A stretch of 64,000 nucleotides of DNA, taken from positions 558,001-622,000 of the forward strand of contig NZ_CP012334.1 in the NCBI RefSeq assembly GCF_001704295.1. Direction: 5' to 3'. The notes beneath the pieces are model-generated. The model searched no databases and was not told the DNA's origin. It saw nothing but the letters and a program-made list of their open reading frames with translations. Source of the DNA: Bordetella sp. H567. Its GTDB lineage: Bacteria; Pseudomonadota; Gammaproteobacteria; Burkholderiales; Burkholderiaceae_B. The number at the start of each line of letters is the position of its first letter. The first letter of the stretch is position 1. Position numbers and translations under genes: made by a program. Positions 44,744 to 54,057 of the stretch are shown piece by piece.

Positions 44744-45949
44744 CTAGTTGCGCTGCCGGGGCAATCCAAGCACGCCGAGTCTCAATTGATCGATCTGCGT
44801 GGCCGTCTCGCGCATGACCCAATCCGGGCCTTGCATAGCCGCCGGCAGGACCATGGCGTTCCCGTCTTCCTCCGCCGCATCGAATGCCGTTCCGCCATAC
44901 GGCGGGACCTGATCGGCGAGCCCGCCGGCCGGCGCATCGCTTACGGTGGTGGACAGGCCGGCGAGCGCCGCACTCGCGTGCAGCCCCGACGTATCGCCCG
45001 CGCGCAGCGCCCGCGCGATCGATAACAGCCCTAGCCTCATCGCCTTTCCCTGCTCGCCGCGGAATGCACGCGACAAAGCCAGCTGGACTTCCCGCGGCGC
45101 GTTCAGCCGGGCACTGGATATCATCTCCAGCGATGCCACGATGGCCCGATGGTGATGCTGGATGCTCTCCATCAGCGCGGACGTTATGTTCATTTCCTTG
45201 GCAGCGGAAGCCATCAGCCCGCGGACCTGTATCGACCGCCTGCTGAGATCGGCGAAGACAGCGCTGCGTACCTCGGCGGTCAGCGGCTGGTCCGCCTGCA
45301 GGCGGCGGATAAGGCGTTCCACGCGGCGCAGGTTCAGCGCCAGGTTGTAGCGCCAGGCATAGCTGGCATTCAGCGGCAGTGCGAAGGAAAAGGCCAGCGC
45401 GACGGCGATGCCGATACACACCTGCAGCGTGCGCCACAGCCCCGTTGTCATGGAGTCCTCGCCCTGGCCGGCGACGATCATCATCGTGATGGCGGTCAGC
45501 AGGGCGACATAGCCCCCGCGGCCGATGGCGTGATAGGCGCATAGTCCGGCGATCAGCGACATGGCGGTGAAGGTCACCGCGTGCGAGCCGCCGTATTGGT
45601 CCAACACGATCAGCAGCAGGCCCACCACGGCGCCCAGCAGGGTGCCCAGCCCGCGCTCCATCGCCTTCTTGCGTATGTTGCCGTGATGCTGGATGCCGCC
45701 GATCACGGTCAGCATGGAAACCGTCGCCCATACGCCATGTGGCAGGTCCAGCCCCTGGGACAGCAGCAGCGTCGCCAGCAGCGCCAGCGCGACGCGTATC
45801 CCATGCAAGGCGCGCGCGTGGCGATAGCGCTGGTAGGGCGAACCCAGGTGACGCAGCGCGATGGCCATGCGCCGCAGCGGGTCCTGCAGATGGAACAGGG
45901 CGAAGGAAAACGGGGAACGGCGGGGCCCGGCGGGCGATTCCGTGTCCAT
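44744..45949 (-). CDS. FUSC-family (aromatic-acid-exporter-like) membrane protein
   Basis: A 401-residue protein if started at ATG 45949, which has a GGAG 9 bp upstream; a GTG at 45982 has none. About six membrane segments lie between residues 50 and 200, with the FUSC-typical core GVWATVSMLTVIGGIQHHGNIRKKAMERGLGTLLGAVVGLLL. The C-terminal half is a cytoplasmic helical domain (LNLRRVERLIRRLQADQPLTAEVR...). Related proteins (AaeB, YccS) export hydroxylated aromatic acids or have unknown roles. It begins about 36 bp after the YihY gene on the same strand. Confidence 0.86.
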   Translation of the reverse strand: MDTESPAGPRRSPFSFALFHLQDPLRRMAIALRHLGSPYQRYRHARALHGIRVALALLATLLLSQGLDLPHGVWATVSMLTVIGGIQHHGNIRKKAMERGLGTLLGAVVGLLLIVLDQYGGSHAVTFTAMSLIAGLCAYHAIGRGGYVALLTAITMMIVAGQGEDSMTTGLWRTLQVCIGIAVALAFSFALPLNASYAWRYNLALNLRRVERLIRRLQADQPLTAEVRSAVFADLSRRSIQVRGLMASAAKEMNITSALMESIQHHHRAIVASLEMISSARLNAPREVQLALSRAFRGEQGKAMRLGLLSIARALRAGDTSGLHASAALAGLSTTVSDAPAGGLADQVPPYGGTAFDAAEEDGNAMVLPAAMQGPDWVMRETATQIDQLRLGVLGLPRQRN

Positions 45950-45985
45950 CGGCGGGCGGCTCCAGCGAGGGCGGGGGGGCACGGA

Positions 45986-46882
45986 TCAGCGCACAGGCGC
46001 GCCGGAAGCTTCCGCGCGGCTCATGTACAGGGCGTATTGGCGGGTGAAGACCGCGCCGAAGAAGAAGATCTGCGCCGAATAGTAGATCCACAGCAGCAGC
46101 GCGACCACCGATCCCGCGGCCCCGTAGGCCGAGGCCACAGCGCCCCGGCCCAGGTACAGGCCGATGCCCCATTTGCCCAGCAGGAAGAGGGCGGCCGTGA
46201 CCACCGCGCCCGGCAGTACGTGCCTCCAGGGAATCACCACATTGGGCAGCAGCTTGTAGATCACCGCGAACAGCGCGGCCACCACCGCGAAGGAGAACAC
46301 GCTGGACAATCCTTCGGCGATCACCGCGAAGGCCGAATTCGTCCACAGGACGCCGTAGTAGTCATGCGCCGCGCTCAGGGCGGCGTTCACCGTCAGCGAG
46401 ATCAGCAGGAACAAGGCGAGCACCAGCACCAGGCCGAAGGACAACAGGCGGCTGCGCACCATCCCATGCACGCCGCTGCGCCGCTGGCCACGCACTTCCC
46501 ACAACTCGTCCAGGCTTTCCTTCAGTTCCGCGAAGGCGGTGGTGGCGCTGAACACCAGCACGCAGAGGGATATCACCGTCGCGACCAGGCCGCTGCCCGA
46601 TTCGTGCGCGCTCGCCAGCACGATCTGGATCACTTCCGCGCCGCGGTCGCCCATCAGGTCGCGCAGCTGGCCGACCAGTTCGGACCGCACCGCCTGCTCG
46701 CCGAAAAACGCGCCGGCCACCGCGATCACCAGGATCAGCATGGGCGCCAGCGAGAAGATGGTGTACAGGGCCAGGGCCGCGCCCTTGCTGGAGGCGCGGT
46801 GCTCGGACCATTGCTTGCCCGAGGCGATCAGCAGGCGCACGAGTACCGGCGGATGGGTCCGTAGACGTGATAGATAGGACAT
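45986..46882 (-). CDS. YihY/BrkB-family inner-membrane protein
   Basis: A 298-residue protein with six membrane helices and the family core KGAALALYTIFSLAPMLILVIAVAGAFFGE, FSATTAFAELKESLDELWEV and GAAGSVVALLLWIYYSAQIFFFGAVFTRQYA. The molecular role of YihY proteins is unclear; they were once annotated as ribonuclease BN in error. ATG 46882 (MSYLSRLR) was preferred; ATG 46897 is also possible. Divergent from the hydrolase gene, with a ~300-bp gap. Confidence 0.9.
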   Translation of the reverse strand: MSYLSRLRTHPPVLVRLLIASGKQWSEHRASSKGAALALYTIFSLAPMLILVIAVAGAFFGEQAVRSELVGQLRDLMGDRGAEVIQIVLASAHESGSGLVATVISLCVLVFSATTAFAELKESLDELWEVRGQRRSGVHGMVRSRLLSFGLVLVLALFLLISLTVNAALSAAHDYYGVLWTNSAFAVIAEGLSSVFSFAVVAALFAVIYKLLPNVVIPWRHVLPGAVVTAALFLLGKWGIGLYLGRGAVASAYGAAGSVVALLLWIYYSAQIFFFGAVFTRQYALYMSRAEASGAPVR

Positions 46883-47178
46883 ATGCGAACTCGCCATCTT
46901 CAACGTTAAAAAGCCCTGGTCCTCGCCGGCGCATGCCCTCGCGCGGCGAAAACCAGCAATCGATGTTCCCATTGCCTGACCGCATGGGCAAGGTGGGGCA
47001 TCCAGACCTTACCAGTTGCCCGGATGCACCGCCAATCGTCGCGCGCGCGGGTTGCGATTGGGGATTACCCGTCTTGCCGGCCACCCGGCGTGTCCATAAT
47101 ATTGGCGCCAATTTAGGCCGCTTGTTGCGCGAGCTCCCTCGCCCGGCTGCCGACGCTTTCTCCTCCTTCGAGCGCCTC
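46883..47178. promoter_or_regulatory. Divergent intergenic region between yihY and the hydrolase gene
   Basis: This ~300-bp gap has no convincing gene. An in-frame extension of the hydrolase exists back to 46867 but lacks a ribosome site and conserved sequence. It holds the palindrome ATTGGCGCCAAT at 47101-47112 preceded by CCATAAT (47094-47100), described as an operator below. Confidence 0.5.
47098..47112. promoter_or_regulatory. Candidate operator 1, palindrome ATTGGCGCCAAT
   Basis: A perfect 12-bp palindrome at 47101-47112, preceded by AAT. It lies about 67 bp before the hydrolase start, beside a -10-like CATAAT. The extended sequence AATATTGGCGCCAA (47098-47111) recurs, reverse-oriented, before the binding-protein gene 5.3 kb away (52456-52469), with CCATAAT at both places. 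Confidence 0.65.
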
Positions 47179-48039
47179 ATGCCCCAAGATTCCCCCATCA
47201 CCGACAGCGCCAGCCTGGCGCGTGCCCTCTACGACCTGGGCCCCGGGATCATCTACGCGTCGCGCCGCGACCCGCGGCTCTCCTATTGCACCTACGTGCC
47301 GCCGCATATCGCCCAGGCGCGGCGCCCGATGCAGCTGGTGGTCATCGTCCACGGCACGGGCCGCGCCTTCATCGAGTACCGCGATGCCTTCGCCGAATTC
47401 GCCCGCTGGAACGATTGCGTGGTGCTGTGCCCACTGTTTCCGGCGGGTGTGCTGGGCGACGGCAACCGCGACGGCTTCAAGCATCTGCGCGAGGGCGATA
47501 TCCGCTACGACGAGGTGCTGCTGGACATGGTGGACGAAGTGGCCGGCAAGTTCGGCTGCGATTTCAGCCGTTTCCTGCTGTTCGGCTATTCGGGCGGTGG
47601 GCAGTTCGTCAATCGTTTCGCCGTGCTGCATCCGCAGCGGCTGCGCGCGGTTTCCATTGGTGCGCCCGGCTCGGTCACGCTGCTGGACGCGGACAAGGAC
47701 TGGTGGGTGGGCACGCGCGACATGGCCGCGCGCTTCGGCAAGCGGCTGGACCTGGACGCGCTGCGCCGGGTGGCGGTGCACATGGTGGTCGGCAAGGCGG
47801 ACCTGGAAACCTGGGAAATCACCCACCAGCCCGGCGGTAAGTACTACATGCCGGGCTGCAACGATGCCGGACGCACGCGCCCCGAGCGGCTGGCCAGCCT
47901 GCGCCGGTCCTTCGAGGCCGCCGGCGTGGCCGTGGAGATGGACGTGGTCGACAATGTGCCGCACGACGGGTTGAAGGTCGTGGATATCGTCCAGGACTTC
48001 TTCGCCAAGGTGCTGCGGCAGGACCGCGGCGAATCATGA
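47179..48039 (+). CDS. Serine hydrolase, alpha/beta fold
   Basis: A 286-residue hydrolase started at ATG 47179 (MPQDSPITD). No signal peptide is visible, so it is cytoplasmic. Oxyanion-side text is VVIVHGTGRAF, the nucleophile elbow is FGYSGGGQFVNRF (Gly-x-Ser-x-Gly), and a candidate catalytic His is in NVPHDGLKV near the end. It is first before an oligopeptide-type ABC importer, suggesting it cleaves an imported ester or amide. The substrate is unknown. Confidence 0.8.
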   Translation: MPQDSPITDSASLARALYDLGPGIIYASRRDPRLSYCTYVPPHIAQARRPMQLVVIVHGTGRAFIEYRDAFAEFARWNDCVVLCPLFPAGVLGDGNRDGFKHLREGDIRYDEVLLDMVDEVAGKFGCDFSRFLLFGYSGGGQFVNRFAVLHPQRLRAVSIGAPGSVTLLDADKDWWVGTRDMAARFGKRLDLDALRRVAVHMVVGKADLETWEITHQPGGKYYMPGCNDAGRTRPERLASLRRSFEAAGVAVEMDVVDNVPHDGLKVVDIVQDFFAKVLRQDRGES

Positions 48040-48131
48040 TCGGATCGCGCCGGCACGATGCGCGCGCGGTGCGGGGCACGGGGGCCGCGAGCGCCGGCCC
48101 CAGCCGGCCCTAGAGGCCAAGGACGGATGCC

Positions 48132-49076
48132 ATGCTGCGTTTCGCGCTGACCCGTATCGCCATGACGCTGCCCACGCTGCTGATCGTCGCGGTGGCGGTA
48201 TTCGTGATGATCCGGCTGATCCCGGGCGACCCCGCGCAACTGATGCTGGGTGATCTGGCCGATCCCGCCAGCCTGGCGGACCTGCGCGCGCGGCTGGGGC
48301 TGGACCAGACCTGGGCCGTCCAGTTCGGGATCTGGTTCCGCAACATGCTGCATGGCGACCTGGGCGTGTCCATCACCACCGGCCAGCACGTGCTGGGGCT
48401 GGTGTGGGACCGCTTCGTGGTCAGCGCGCAGGTGGTGCTGGCGGCCGTGCTTTGCGCGAGCGTGGTCGCCGTGCCCGCCGGCATGATCGCGGCATGGAAG
48501 CAGAATGCACTGCCGGACGTGATGCTGGTGGGCGGGGCCACGCTGCTGGTCTCGATTCCCACCTTCTGGGGCGGCCTGCTGCTGCTGCTTTTCTTCGGCG
48601 TCAAGCTGCAATGGCTGCCGGTGGTGGGCTATGTGTCGGTGTCCAGCGACTGGCAGGCCGGATTGCTGTACCTCGTCATGCCGGTGCTCACCCTGTTCCT
48701 GCACGAGATCGGCGTCATCATGCGCATGGCGCGCGCCAGCACGCTCGAAGTCCTGCGGCTGGACTACATCACCCACGCACGCGCCAAGGGCCTGTCCGAA
48801 CGCACGGTCCTGATGCGCCATGCCTTCAAGAACGCCTTCGGCCCGACCTGGACGCTGATCGGCCTGGTGCTGGGCAATCTGCTGGGCGGCATCGCGGTGG
48901 TGGAAACGGTGTTCACCATCCCGGGGCTGGGCCGGCTGCTGGTCGATTCCATCTTCGGGCGCGATTATCCCGTGATACAGGGGTGCCTGCTGTTCGTGGC
49001 GGTCATCTACGTGGTCGTCAACCTCGTCGTCGACCTGTGCTATCCCATCTTCGACCCCAGGGTGGCCGTGGAATGA
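48132..49076 (+). CDS. Oligopeptide-type ABC permease, DppB-like
   Basis: A 314-residue inner-membrane permease with six helices. It starts with the family N-terminus (RFALTRIAMTLPTLLIVAVAVFVMIRLIPGDPAQL) and ends in the ATPase-contact loop (EVLRLDYITHARAKGLSERTVLMRHAFKNAFGPT). The final helix precedes YPVIQGCLLFVAVIYVVVNLVVDL. Its stop overlaps the next start as ATGA. Confidence 0.93.
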   Translation: MLRFALTRIAMTLPTLLIVAVAVFVMIRLIPGDPAQLMLGDLADPASLADLRARLGLDQTWAVQFGIWFRNMLHGDLGVSITTGQHVLGLVWDRFVVSAQVVLAAVLCASVVAVPAGMIAAWKQNALPDVMLVGGATLLVSIPTFWGGLLLLLFFGVKLQWLPVVGYVSVSSDWQAGLLYLVMPVLTLFLHEIGVIMRMARASTLEVLRLDYITHARAKGLSERTVLMRHAFKNAFGPTWTLIGLVLGNLLGGIAVVETVFTIPGLGRLLVDSIFGRDYPVIQGCLLFVAVIYVVVNLVVDLCYPIFDPRVAVE

Positions 49077-49894
49077 AAAAACGCATGGCAGCCAATGCGC
49101 TGGTGGGCGGCGTCCTTGTCGGCATCGTCCTGGTCACCGCCATCGTCGGCGTCGCGTGGACGCCCTACGATCCGCTGAAGATCAACTTCGTGGCGCGCCT
49201 GCACGCGCCCGGCGGGGCGTTCCCGCTGGGGACAGACGAGTTTGGCCGCGACGAGTTGTCGCGGCTGATGGCCGGGGCTTCGGCCAGCGTGTGGATCAGT
49301 CTGCTGACGGTGGGCTTCGCACTGCTGGCCGGCACCTGCGTCGGTGTGCTGACCGGCTTCGTGCGGGGCTGGACCGACCGCATCATCATGGCCTTCAACA
49401 ACGCGCTGCTGGCCTTTCCCGGACTGCTGCTGGCGCTGGGCCTGCTGGCCGTGGTGGGCGCCAACAAGTACGGCATCATCCTGGCGCTGGGGCTGGCCTA
49501 CACGCCGTCGGTGGCCCGTATCGTGCGCGGCACCGTGCTGTCGCTGCGCGAGAAGGAATTCATCGAGGCCTCGCGCGTGCTTGGCAACTCCGAGCTCTAT
49601 ACCATGGGCCGCCACGTGCTGCCCAATTGCGTGGCGCCCCTGACCGTGCTGGCCACCTCCATGTTCGGCTGGGTGGTGCTGGCCGAAAGCGCCTTGTCCT
49701 TCCTGGGCCTTGGCGTCCCGCCTCCCGCGCCCACCTGGGGCAACATGCTGTCGGCCGCGCGGCCCTTCCTGTCCCAGGCGCCCTACCTTTCCATCCTGCC
49801 CGGCCTGTGCATCGCCCTGACGCTGCTGGGCATCAACCTGCTGGGCGACGCCGTGCGCGATCGCCTGGATCCGCGCATGCGGGGCATGCAATGA
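49073..49894 (+). CDS. Oligopeptide-type ABC permease, DppC-like
   Basis: A 273-residue partner permease. Characteristic features are TPYDPLKINFVARLHAPGGAFPLGTDEFGRDELSRLMAGA and the contact loop REKEFIEASRVLGNSELYTMGRHVLPNCVAP, then LSFLGLGVPPPAPTWGNML. It is coupled to both neighbours by ATGA overlaps, so the importer subunits are made in equal ratio. Confidence 0.94.
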   Translation: MKKRMAANALVGGVLVGIVLVTAIVGVAWTPYDPLKINFVARLHAPGGAFPLGTDEFGRDELSRLMAGASASVWISLLTVGFALLAGTCVGVLTGFVRGWTDRIIMAFNNALLAFPGLLLALGLLAVVGANKYGIILALGLAYTPSVARIVRGTVLSLREKEFIEASRVLGNSELYTMGRHVLPNCVAPLTVLATSMFGWVVLAESALSFLGLGVPPPAPTWGNMLSAARPFLSQAPYLSILPGLCIALTLLGINLLGDAVRDRLDPRMRGMQ

Positions 49895-51567
49895 GCGGCC
49901 CCGCGCAAGCGCTGGTCAGCGTGCAAGGGCTGACGCTGGCGGTGGGGCAGGGCGGCCGCGAGATCGTCCGCGATGTCTCCTTCGACATCGCGCCGGGCGA
50001 GATGGTCGGCATCGTCGGCGAATCCGGCAGCGGCAAGACGCAAGCCGCGCGGGCCATCCTGGGCCTGACCCCGCCGCCGCTGGTGCGCGTCGGCGGCCGC
50101 ATCCTGGTCGAGGGCACGGACATCACACGCGCCACGCCGGCCGTGCTGCGGCGGCTGCGGGGCGCGCGCATCGGCATGGTGTTCCAGGAACCCATGACCT
50201 CGCTCAATCCGTCCATGACGATAGGACGCCAGTTGGAAGAGGGGCTGGCCCTGCATCGCCGCGACCTGGGCACGAGCGAACGCCGCCGGCGCATCCTGGA
50301 CATGCTGGCGCGCGTGGGCCTGCGCGATCCGGAAGGCGCCCTGGCGGCGTGGCCCCATGAGTTTTCCGGGGGCATGCGCCAGCGCATGATGCTGGCCTCC
50401 GTGATGCTGCTGGCGCCGGCGCTGCTGGTGGCCGACGAACCGACCACCGCGCTGGACGCGGTCGTGCAGCGCGACGTCCTGGAGTTGATGGTGGGCCTGA
50501 CGCGGGAACACGGCACCGCGGTCCTCATGATCAGCCACGACCTGCCCATGGTCGCGCGCTACACCGAACGCGTCGTCGTCATGTCGCAGGGCGAGGTCGT
50601 CGAAAGCGGCACTACCACCGACCTGCTGGCGCGGCCGCGGCATCCCTATACCCGCAAGCTGCTGCAGGCCATGCCGCGTCGCATGCCGGCGCGGCTGCCC
50701 GCGCGCGAGCCGCCGGTGGTCGAGGTGCGCCAACTGGTGGTGGACTATGCGGGGCGCCAGCGCATGTTCTCGCGCACGGCCGCCAAGCGCGCCCTGCAGG
50801 GTATTTCGCTGGCCGTGCACCCGCGGGAGGTCGTCGCCGTGGTGGGTGGCTCGGGCTCGGGCAAGACCACGTTGGGCCGCGCCATCGCCGGATTGGTCAT
50901 GCCGTCGGAAGGCCAGATCCTGTTCCGTGGCCAGGCCATCGATCGCGGCCACGCTGCCTGGAACGACTACCGCCTGAATTGCCAGATGGTCTTCCAGGAC
51001 CCCTATTCATCGCTGGACCCGCGCATGACCATCGCGCAGCTGGTTGGCGAAGCGCTGCGGCTGGTCCCGGGGCTGAGCGCCGCCGACAAGATTCGCCGCG
51101 TACGCGAAGCGCTGGACGAAGTGGGCCTGTCACCCGAACATGGCGCGCGCTATCCCCACGAGCTATCCGGCGGGCAACGCCAGCGGGTCGCCATCGCGCG
51201 CGCCGTCGTGCGCCGGCCGTCCTTCGTGATCGCTGACGAGCCCGTATCCGCGCTGGACGTCACGGTGCGCGCGCAGATCCTGGACCTGTTTGCCGAGCTG
51301 CAGCGCAAGCACGGCTTCAGCTGCCTGTTCATCAGCCACGACCTTGGCGTGGTCGAGCAGGTGGCCGACCGCGTGATCGTCATGCAGGACGGGGCCATCG
51401 TGGAGCAGGGCACGCGCGACCAGATCTTCGATGCGCCCCAGCAGGACTACACGCGGCGTTTGCTGGCGGCGATTCCCGTGCTGGTGTCGACGGACAGCGG
51501 CGGCGTGCGCTTGAAATGGCGTTTCGCCGAGCCGTCGGCGGCGGCCGCGACATCCGCGGTCGCGTGA
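49891..51567 (+). CDS. Fused oligopeptide-type ABC ATPase (DppD-DppF type)
   Basis: A 558-residue protein with two complete ATP-binding domains, as in GsiA/YejF. Domain 1: Walker A GESGSGKTQ, signature FSGGMRQR, Walker B LLVADEPTTALD. Domain 2: GGSGSGKTT, signature LSGGQRQR, FVIADEPVSALD. Each half ends with the oligopeptide-binding extension (HPYTRKLLQAMP, QDYTRRLLAAIP). It energises import by the two permeases upstream. Confidence 0.95.
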   Translation: MSGPAQALVSVQGLTLAVGQGGREIVRDVSFDIAPGEMVGIVGESGSGKTQAARAILGLTPPPLVRVGGRILVEGTDITRATPAVLRRLRGARIGMVFQEPMTSLNPSMTIGRQLEEGLALHRRDLGTSERRRRILDMLARVGLRDPEGALAAWPHEFSGGMRQRMMLASVMLLAPALLVADEPTTALDAVVQRDVLELMVGLTREHGTAVLMISHDLPMVARYTERVVVMSQGEVVESGTTTDLLARPRHPYTRKLLQAMPRRMPARLPAREPPVVEVRQLVVDYAGRQRMFSRTAAKRALQGISLAVHPREVVAVVGGSGSGKTTLGRAIAGLVMPSEGQILFRGQAIDRGHAAWNDYRLNCQMVFQDPYSSLDPRMTIAQLVGEALRLVPGLSAADKIRRVREALDEVGLSPEHGARYPHELSGGQRQRVAIARAVVRRPSFVIADEPVSALDVTVRAQILDLFAELQRKHGFSCLFISHDLGVVEQVADRVIVMQDGAIVEQGTRDQIFDAPQQDYTRRLLAAIPVLVSTDSGGVRLKWRFAEPSAAAATSAVA

Positions 51568-51774
51568 GGCGCCGGCATGGCCGTGCTGGGCCGGCGTCCC
51601 GCTGCTTCGCGCGCACGCCTGTTGCGGCTGCCCGCACAGGTATGCCACGTCGCGCCGGGCCGGCGGCGGTATCGAGGGTGTCCGTCCGGCACGGTAGCCC
51701 GGAGGATGCACGCTCGCTGCAAACACCCGGGCAAATTTCATAAAATCCGCCTGACCCAATCACGGAACCCCACC

Positions 51775-52401
51775 ATGCCGAAGACGGCAGCTTCCACCGC
51801 CCCGGCTTCACTGGCCGATCAGCTTGCCCGGGACATCCAGTCCGGCGTGTTCGGCGCGGGGGCCTGGCTCAAGCAGATCGATCTGCAGGAGCGCTATGGC
51901 GCCAAGCGGCTGGACGTACGCCGCGCCCTGGACCACCTGACCCAGAAGCGCGTTATAGAGCATGTCCCCAATCGGGGCTACCACGTCCACGCGGTCGACG
52001 AGGAACGCCAGAACCACATCCGCGATATCCGTGTCATGCTGGAAGTCGGCGCGGCCGCCGACTTGATGCCCCACGTCACCGATGCCAAGGTAGCGCAGCT
52101 GCGCGCCATGGCCGAACGCTTCGAGCAACTGGTGCTGACCGGCACGCTGCTGCAGCAATACGAGGTGAACCTGCAGTTTCACGAAGCGCTGTACGACATG
52201 TGCGGCAACCGTGAACTGGTGACGCTGATCCAGGACATGCGCAGCCGCGCTGTCGCGGCGCCCGCCACGCAATGGATGACGCGCGCCCGCATCGAAAAGT
52301 CGGTGCGCGAACACCACGACATCGTCGCGGCCCTGCAGGCCCGCGACGTCAAGCGCTTGCAGAAGATCATTCGCGAGCACGTCATGCAGACGATGCCCTG
52401 A
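51775..52401 (+). CDS. GntR-family regulator embedded in the peptide-importer operon
   Basis: A 208-residue FCD-type GntR regulator started at ATG 51775. The winged helix shows LADQLARDIQSGVFGAGAWLKQIDLQERYGAKRLDVRRALDHLTQKRVIEHVPNRGYHVH. The ligand domain has FHEALYDMCGN and SVREHHDIVAAL, with candidate metal-binding His residues. It lies between the ATPase and binding-protein genes, about 200 bp after the former. The palindromic motifs at 47101 and 52456, which bracket the cluster, are candidate targets. Confidence 0.88.
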   Translation: MPKTAASTAPASLADQLARDIQSGVFGAGAWLKQIDLQERYGAKRLDVRRALDHLTQKRVIEHVPNRGYHVHAVDEERQNHIRDIRVMLEVGAAADLMPHVTDAKVAQLRAMAERFEQLVLTGTLLQQYEVNLQFHEALYDMCGNRELVTLIQDMRSRAVAAPATQWMTRARIEKSVREHHDIVAALQARDVKRLQKIIREHVMQTMP

Positions 52402-52454
52402 CTGGGGAAAGTCCCAGGTTACGCATCGCGGCGGGCCTCCCCATAATGCCCGAA

Positions 52455-52469
52455 TTTGGCGCCAATATT
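52455..52469. promoter_or_regulatory. Candidate operator 2, TTGGCGCCAA
   Basis: TTGGCGCCAA at 52456-52465 is a perfect 10-bp palindrome. With flanking bases it matches operator 1 over 14 bp in reverse orientation. CCATAAT (52441-52447) precedes it. It lies about 32 bp before the binding-protein start, in the position expected for a repressor site. Confidence 0.65.
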
Positions 52470-52500
52470 GTCTAAATCCGTCGCGCCCAGAGGAGCCTCC

Positions 52501-54057
52501 GTGAAGCCCATTCCGCCACTGCGCGCCGCCCTGGCCGCCGCCGTTCTAGCCACTGCGGGCGCGGCACATGCCTCGTCCTATGTGATCTCGGAACCGGCGG
52601 ACATCCGGTCCACCAACCCCGGCGTCAACCGCGACGATACGACCGATGGCGTGGTCCTGAACATGGTGGAGGGCCTGGTTGGCTATCGCGCCAACGGGTC
52701 GGTGGGCCCGCTGCTGGCGAAGTCCATCGATGTATCGCCGGATGGGCTGACCTATACCTTCACCTTGCGCGAGGACGTCAAGTTCCACAACGGCGAGCCG
52801 ATGACGTCGGCCGACGCGATGTGGAGCTGGAAGCGCTATATGGATCCCGCCACGGACTGGCGCTGCCGCACGGAGTTCGACGGCCGCAACGGCCTGAAGG
52901 TGGAAGAGGTATCGGCCCCCGATCCCAGGACTTTCGTGATGAAGCTGAATCACAAGTCCGCCGTTTTCCTGGATACGCTGGCGCGCACGGATTGCGGCAT
53001 GACGGCCATCCTGAACAAGGCGTCCGTCAAGCCGGACGGCAGTTGGGACAAGCCGGTCGCCACGGGGCCGTTCATGTTCGGCGATTGGAAGCGCGGCGAA
53101 TACGTGGTGCTGAAGGCGTTCAAGGACTACGTGTCCCCGCCGGGCGATAAGCCGGACGGTTATCTGGGCAAGAAGAAGGCGCTGGCTGACGAGGTGAAGT
53201 TCCTGGTGGTGCCGGATGCCTCCACCGTCAAGGCCGGCCTGCTGTCCGGCGCGATCGACGCGGGGCAGATACCCTACACCGACGTGCCCGAACTGAAATC
53301 GCAAAAGCAGATACGGATCCAGGTCGCCTCGGACGCAGCCAAGCACACCCTGCTGTTCCAGACGCGCGATCCCTTGCTGAAGAATGTGAAGCTGCGCCAG
53401 GCGATCGCGGCGTCACTGGATATCCCGCAGATCGTGCAGGCGGCCACCGAGGGCCTGGGCACACCCAACGCATCGGCGGTTTCCCGCGATTCGTCGTTCT
53501 ACGACAAGGTGCAGGAGGAAAGCTACCACTATGATCCGGCGCTGGCGCAGAAGCTGCTGAAGGAGGCCGGGTACAAGGGCGAGAAGATCGTCATCTACGC
53601 GAACAAGCGTGCGCACGTGCCCAGCTACCAGGTGGCGGTGATGGCGCAGGCAATGATGCAGGCCGTCGGCATCAATGCGCAGATAGAGGTGCTGGAGTGG
53701 GCCACGCAGCTGGACCGCTACAACAAAGGCAACTTCCAGATGAGTTCGTTCAGCTATTCGTCCCGGCTGGATCCGGCGCTCAGCTATGAACAGTTCTCGG
53801 GGAACAAGGATAAACAGCCTCGCAAGGTATGGGACGATCCGCAGGCGCAGGCGCTGATCGACGAAAGTTTTTCCGAGCTGGATCCCGCCAAGCGGCAGGC
53901 GATCTTCGACAAGCTGCATCCCTTGATGCTGGCTCAGGCGCCCTTGATCCTGCTGTCCAACGGGAACCAGCCTTGGGGTGTTAGCCAGCGCTTGACGGGG
54001 TTTATGGTGTGGGAGGGGAAGCCGTTTGCCTGGGGGGCTTCGGTGGTGGGGCAGTAG
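52501..54057 (+). CDS. Periplasmic oligopeptide-type solute-binding protein (DppA-like)
   Basis: A 518-residue family 5 binding protein, started at GTG 52501 behind gaggagcctcc. A signal peptide ends after HAS (AALAAAVLATAGAAHA). The mature start SSYVISEPADIRSTNPGVNRDDTTDGVVLNMVEGLVGY and VSPDGLTYTFTLREDVKFHNGEPMTSADAMWSWKRYMDP are typical, as is LRQAIAASLDIPQIV. It delivers ligand to the adjoining importer. Unlike most such systems, the gene is last, after the ATPase and regulator. Confidence 0.94.
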   Translation: MKPIPPLRAALAAAVLATAGAAHASSYVISEPADIRSTNPGVNRDDTTDGVVLNMVEGLVGYRANGSVGPLLAKSIDVSPDGLTYTFTLREDVKFHNGEPMTSADAMWSWKRYMDPATDWRCRTEFDGRNGLKVEEVSAPDPRTFVMKLNHKSAVFLDTLARTDCGMTAILNKASVKPDGSWDKPVATGPFMFGDWKRGEYVVLKAFKDYVSPPGDKPDGYLGKKKALADEVKFLVVPDASTVKAGLLSGAIDAGQIPYTDVPELKSQKQIRIQVASDAAKHTLLFQTRDPLLKNVKLRQAIAASLDIPQIVQAATEGLGTPNASAVSRDSSFYDKVQEESYHYDPALAQKLLKEAGYKGEKIVIYANKRAHVPSYQVAVMAQAMMQAVGINAQIEVLEWATQLDRYNKGNFQMSSFSYSSRLDPALSYEQFSGNKDKQPRKVWDDPQAQALIDESFSELDPAKRQAIFDKLHPLMLAQAPLILLSNGNQPWGVSQRLTGFMVWEGKPFAWGASVVGQ

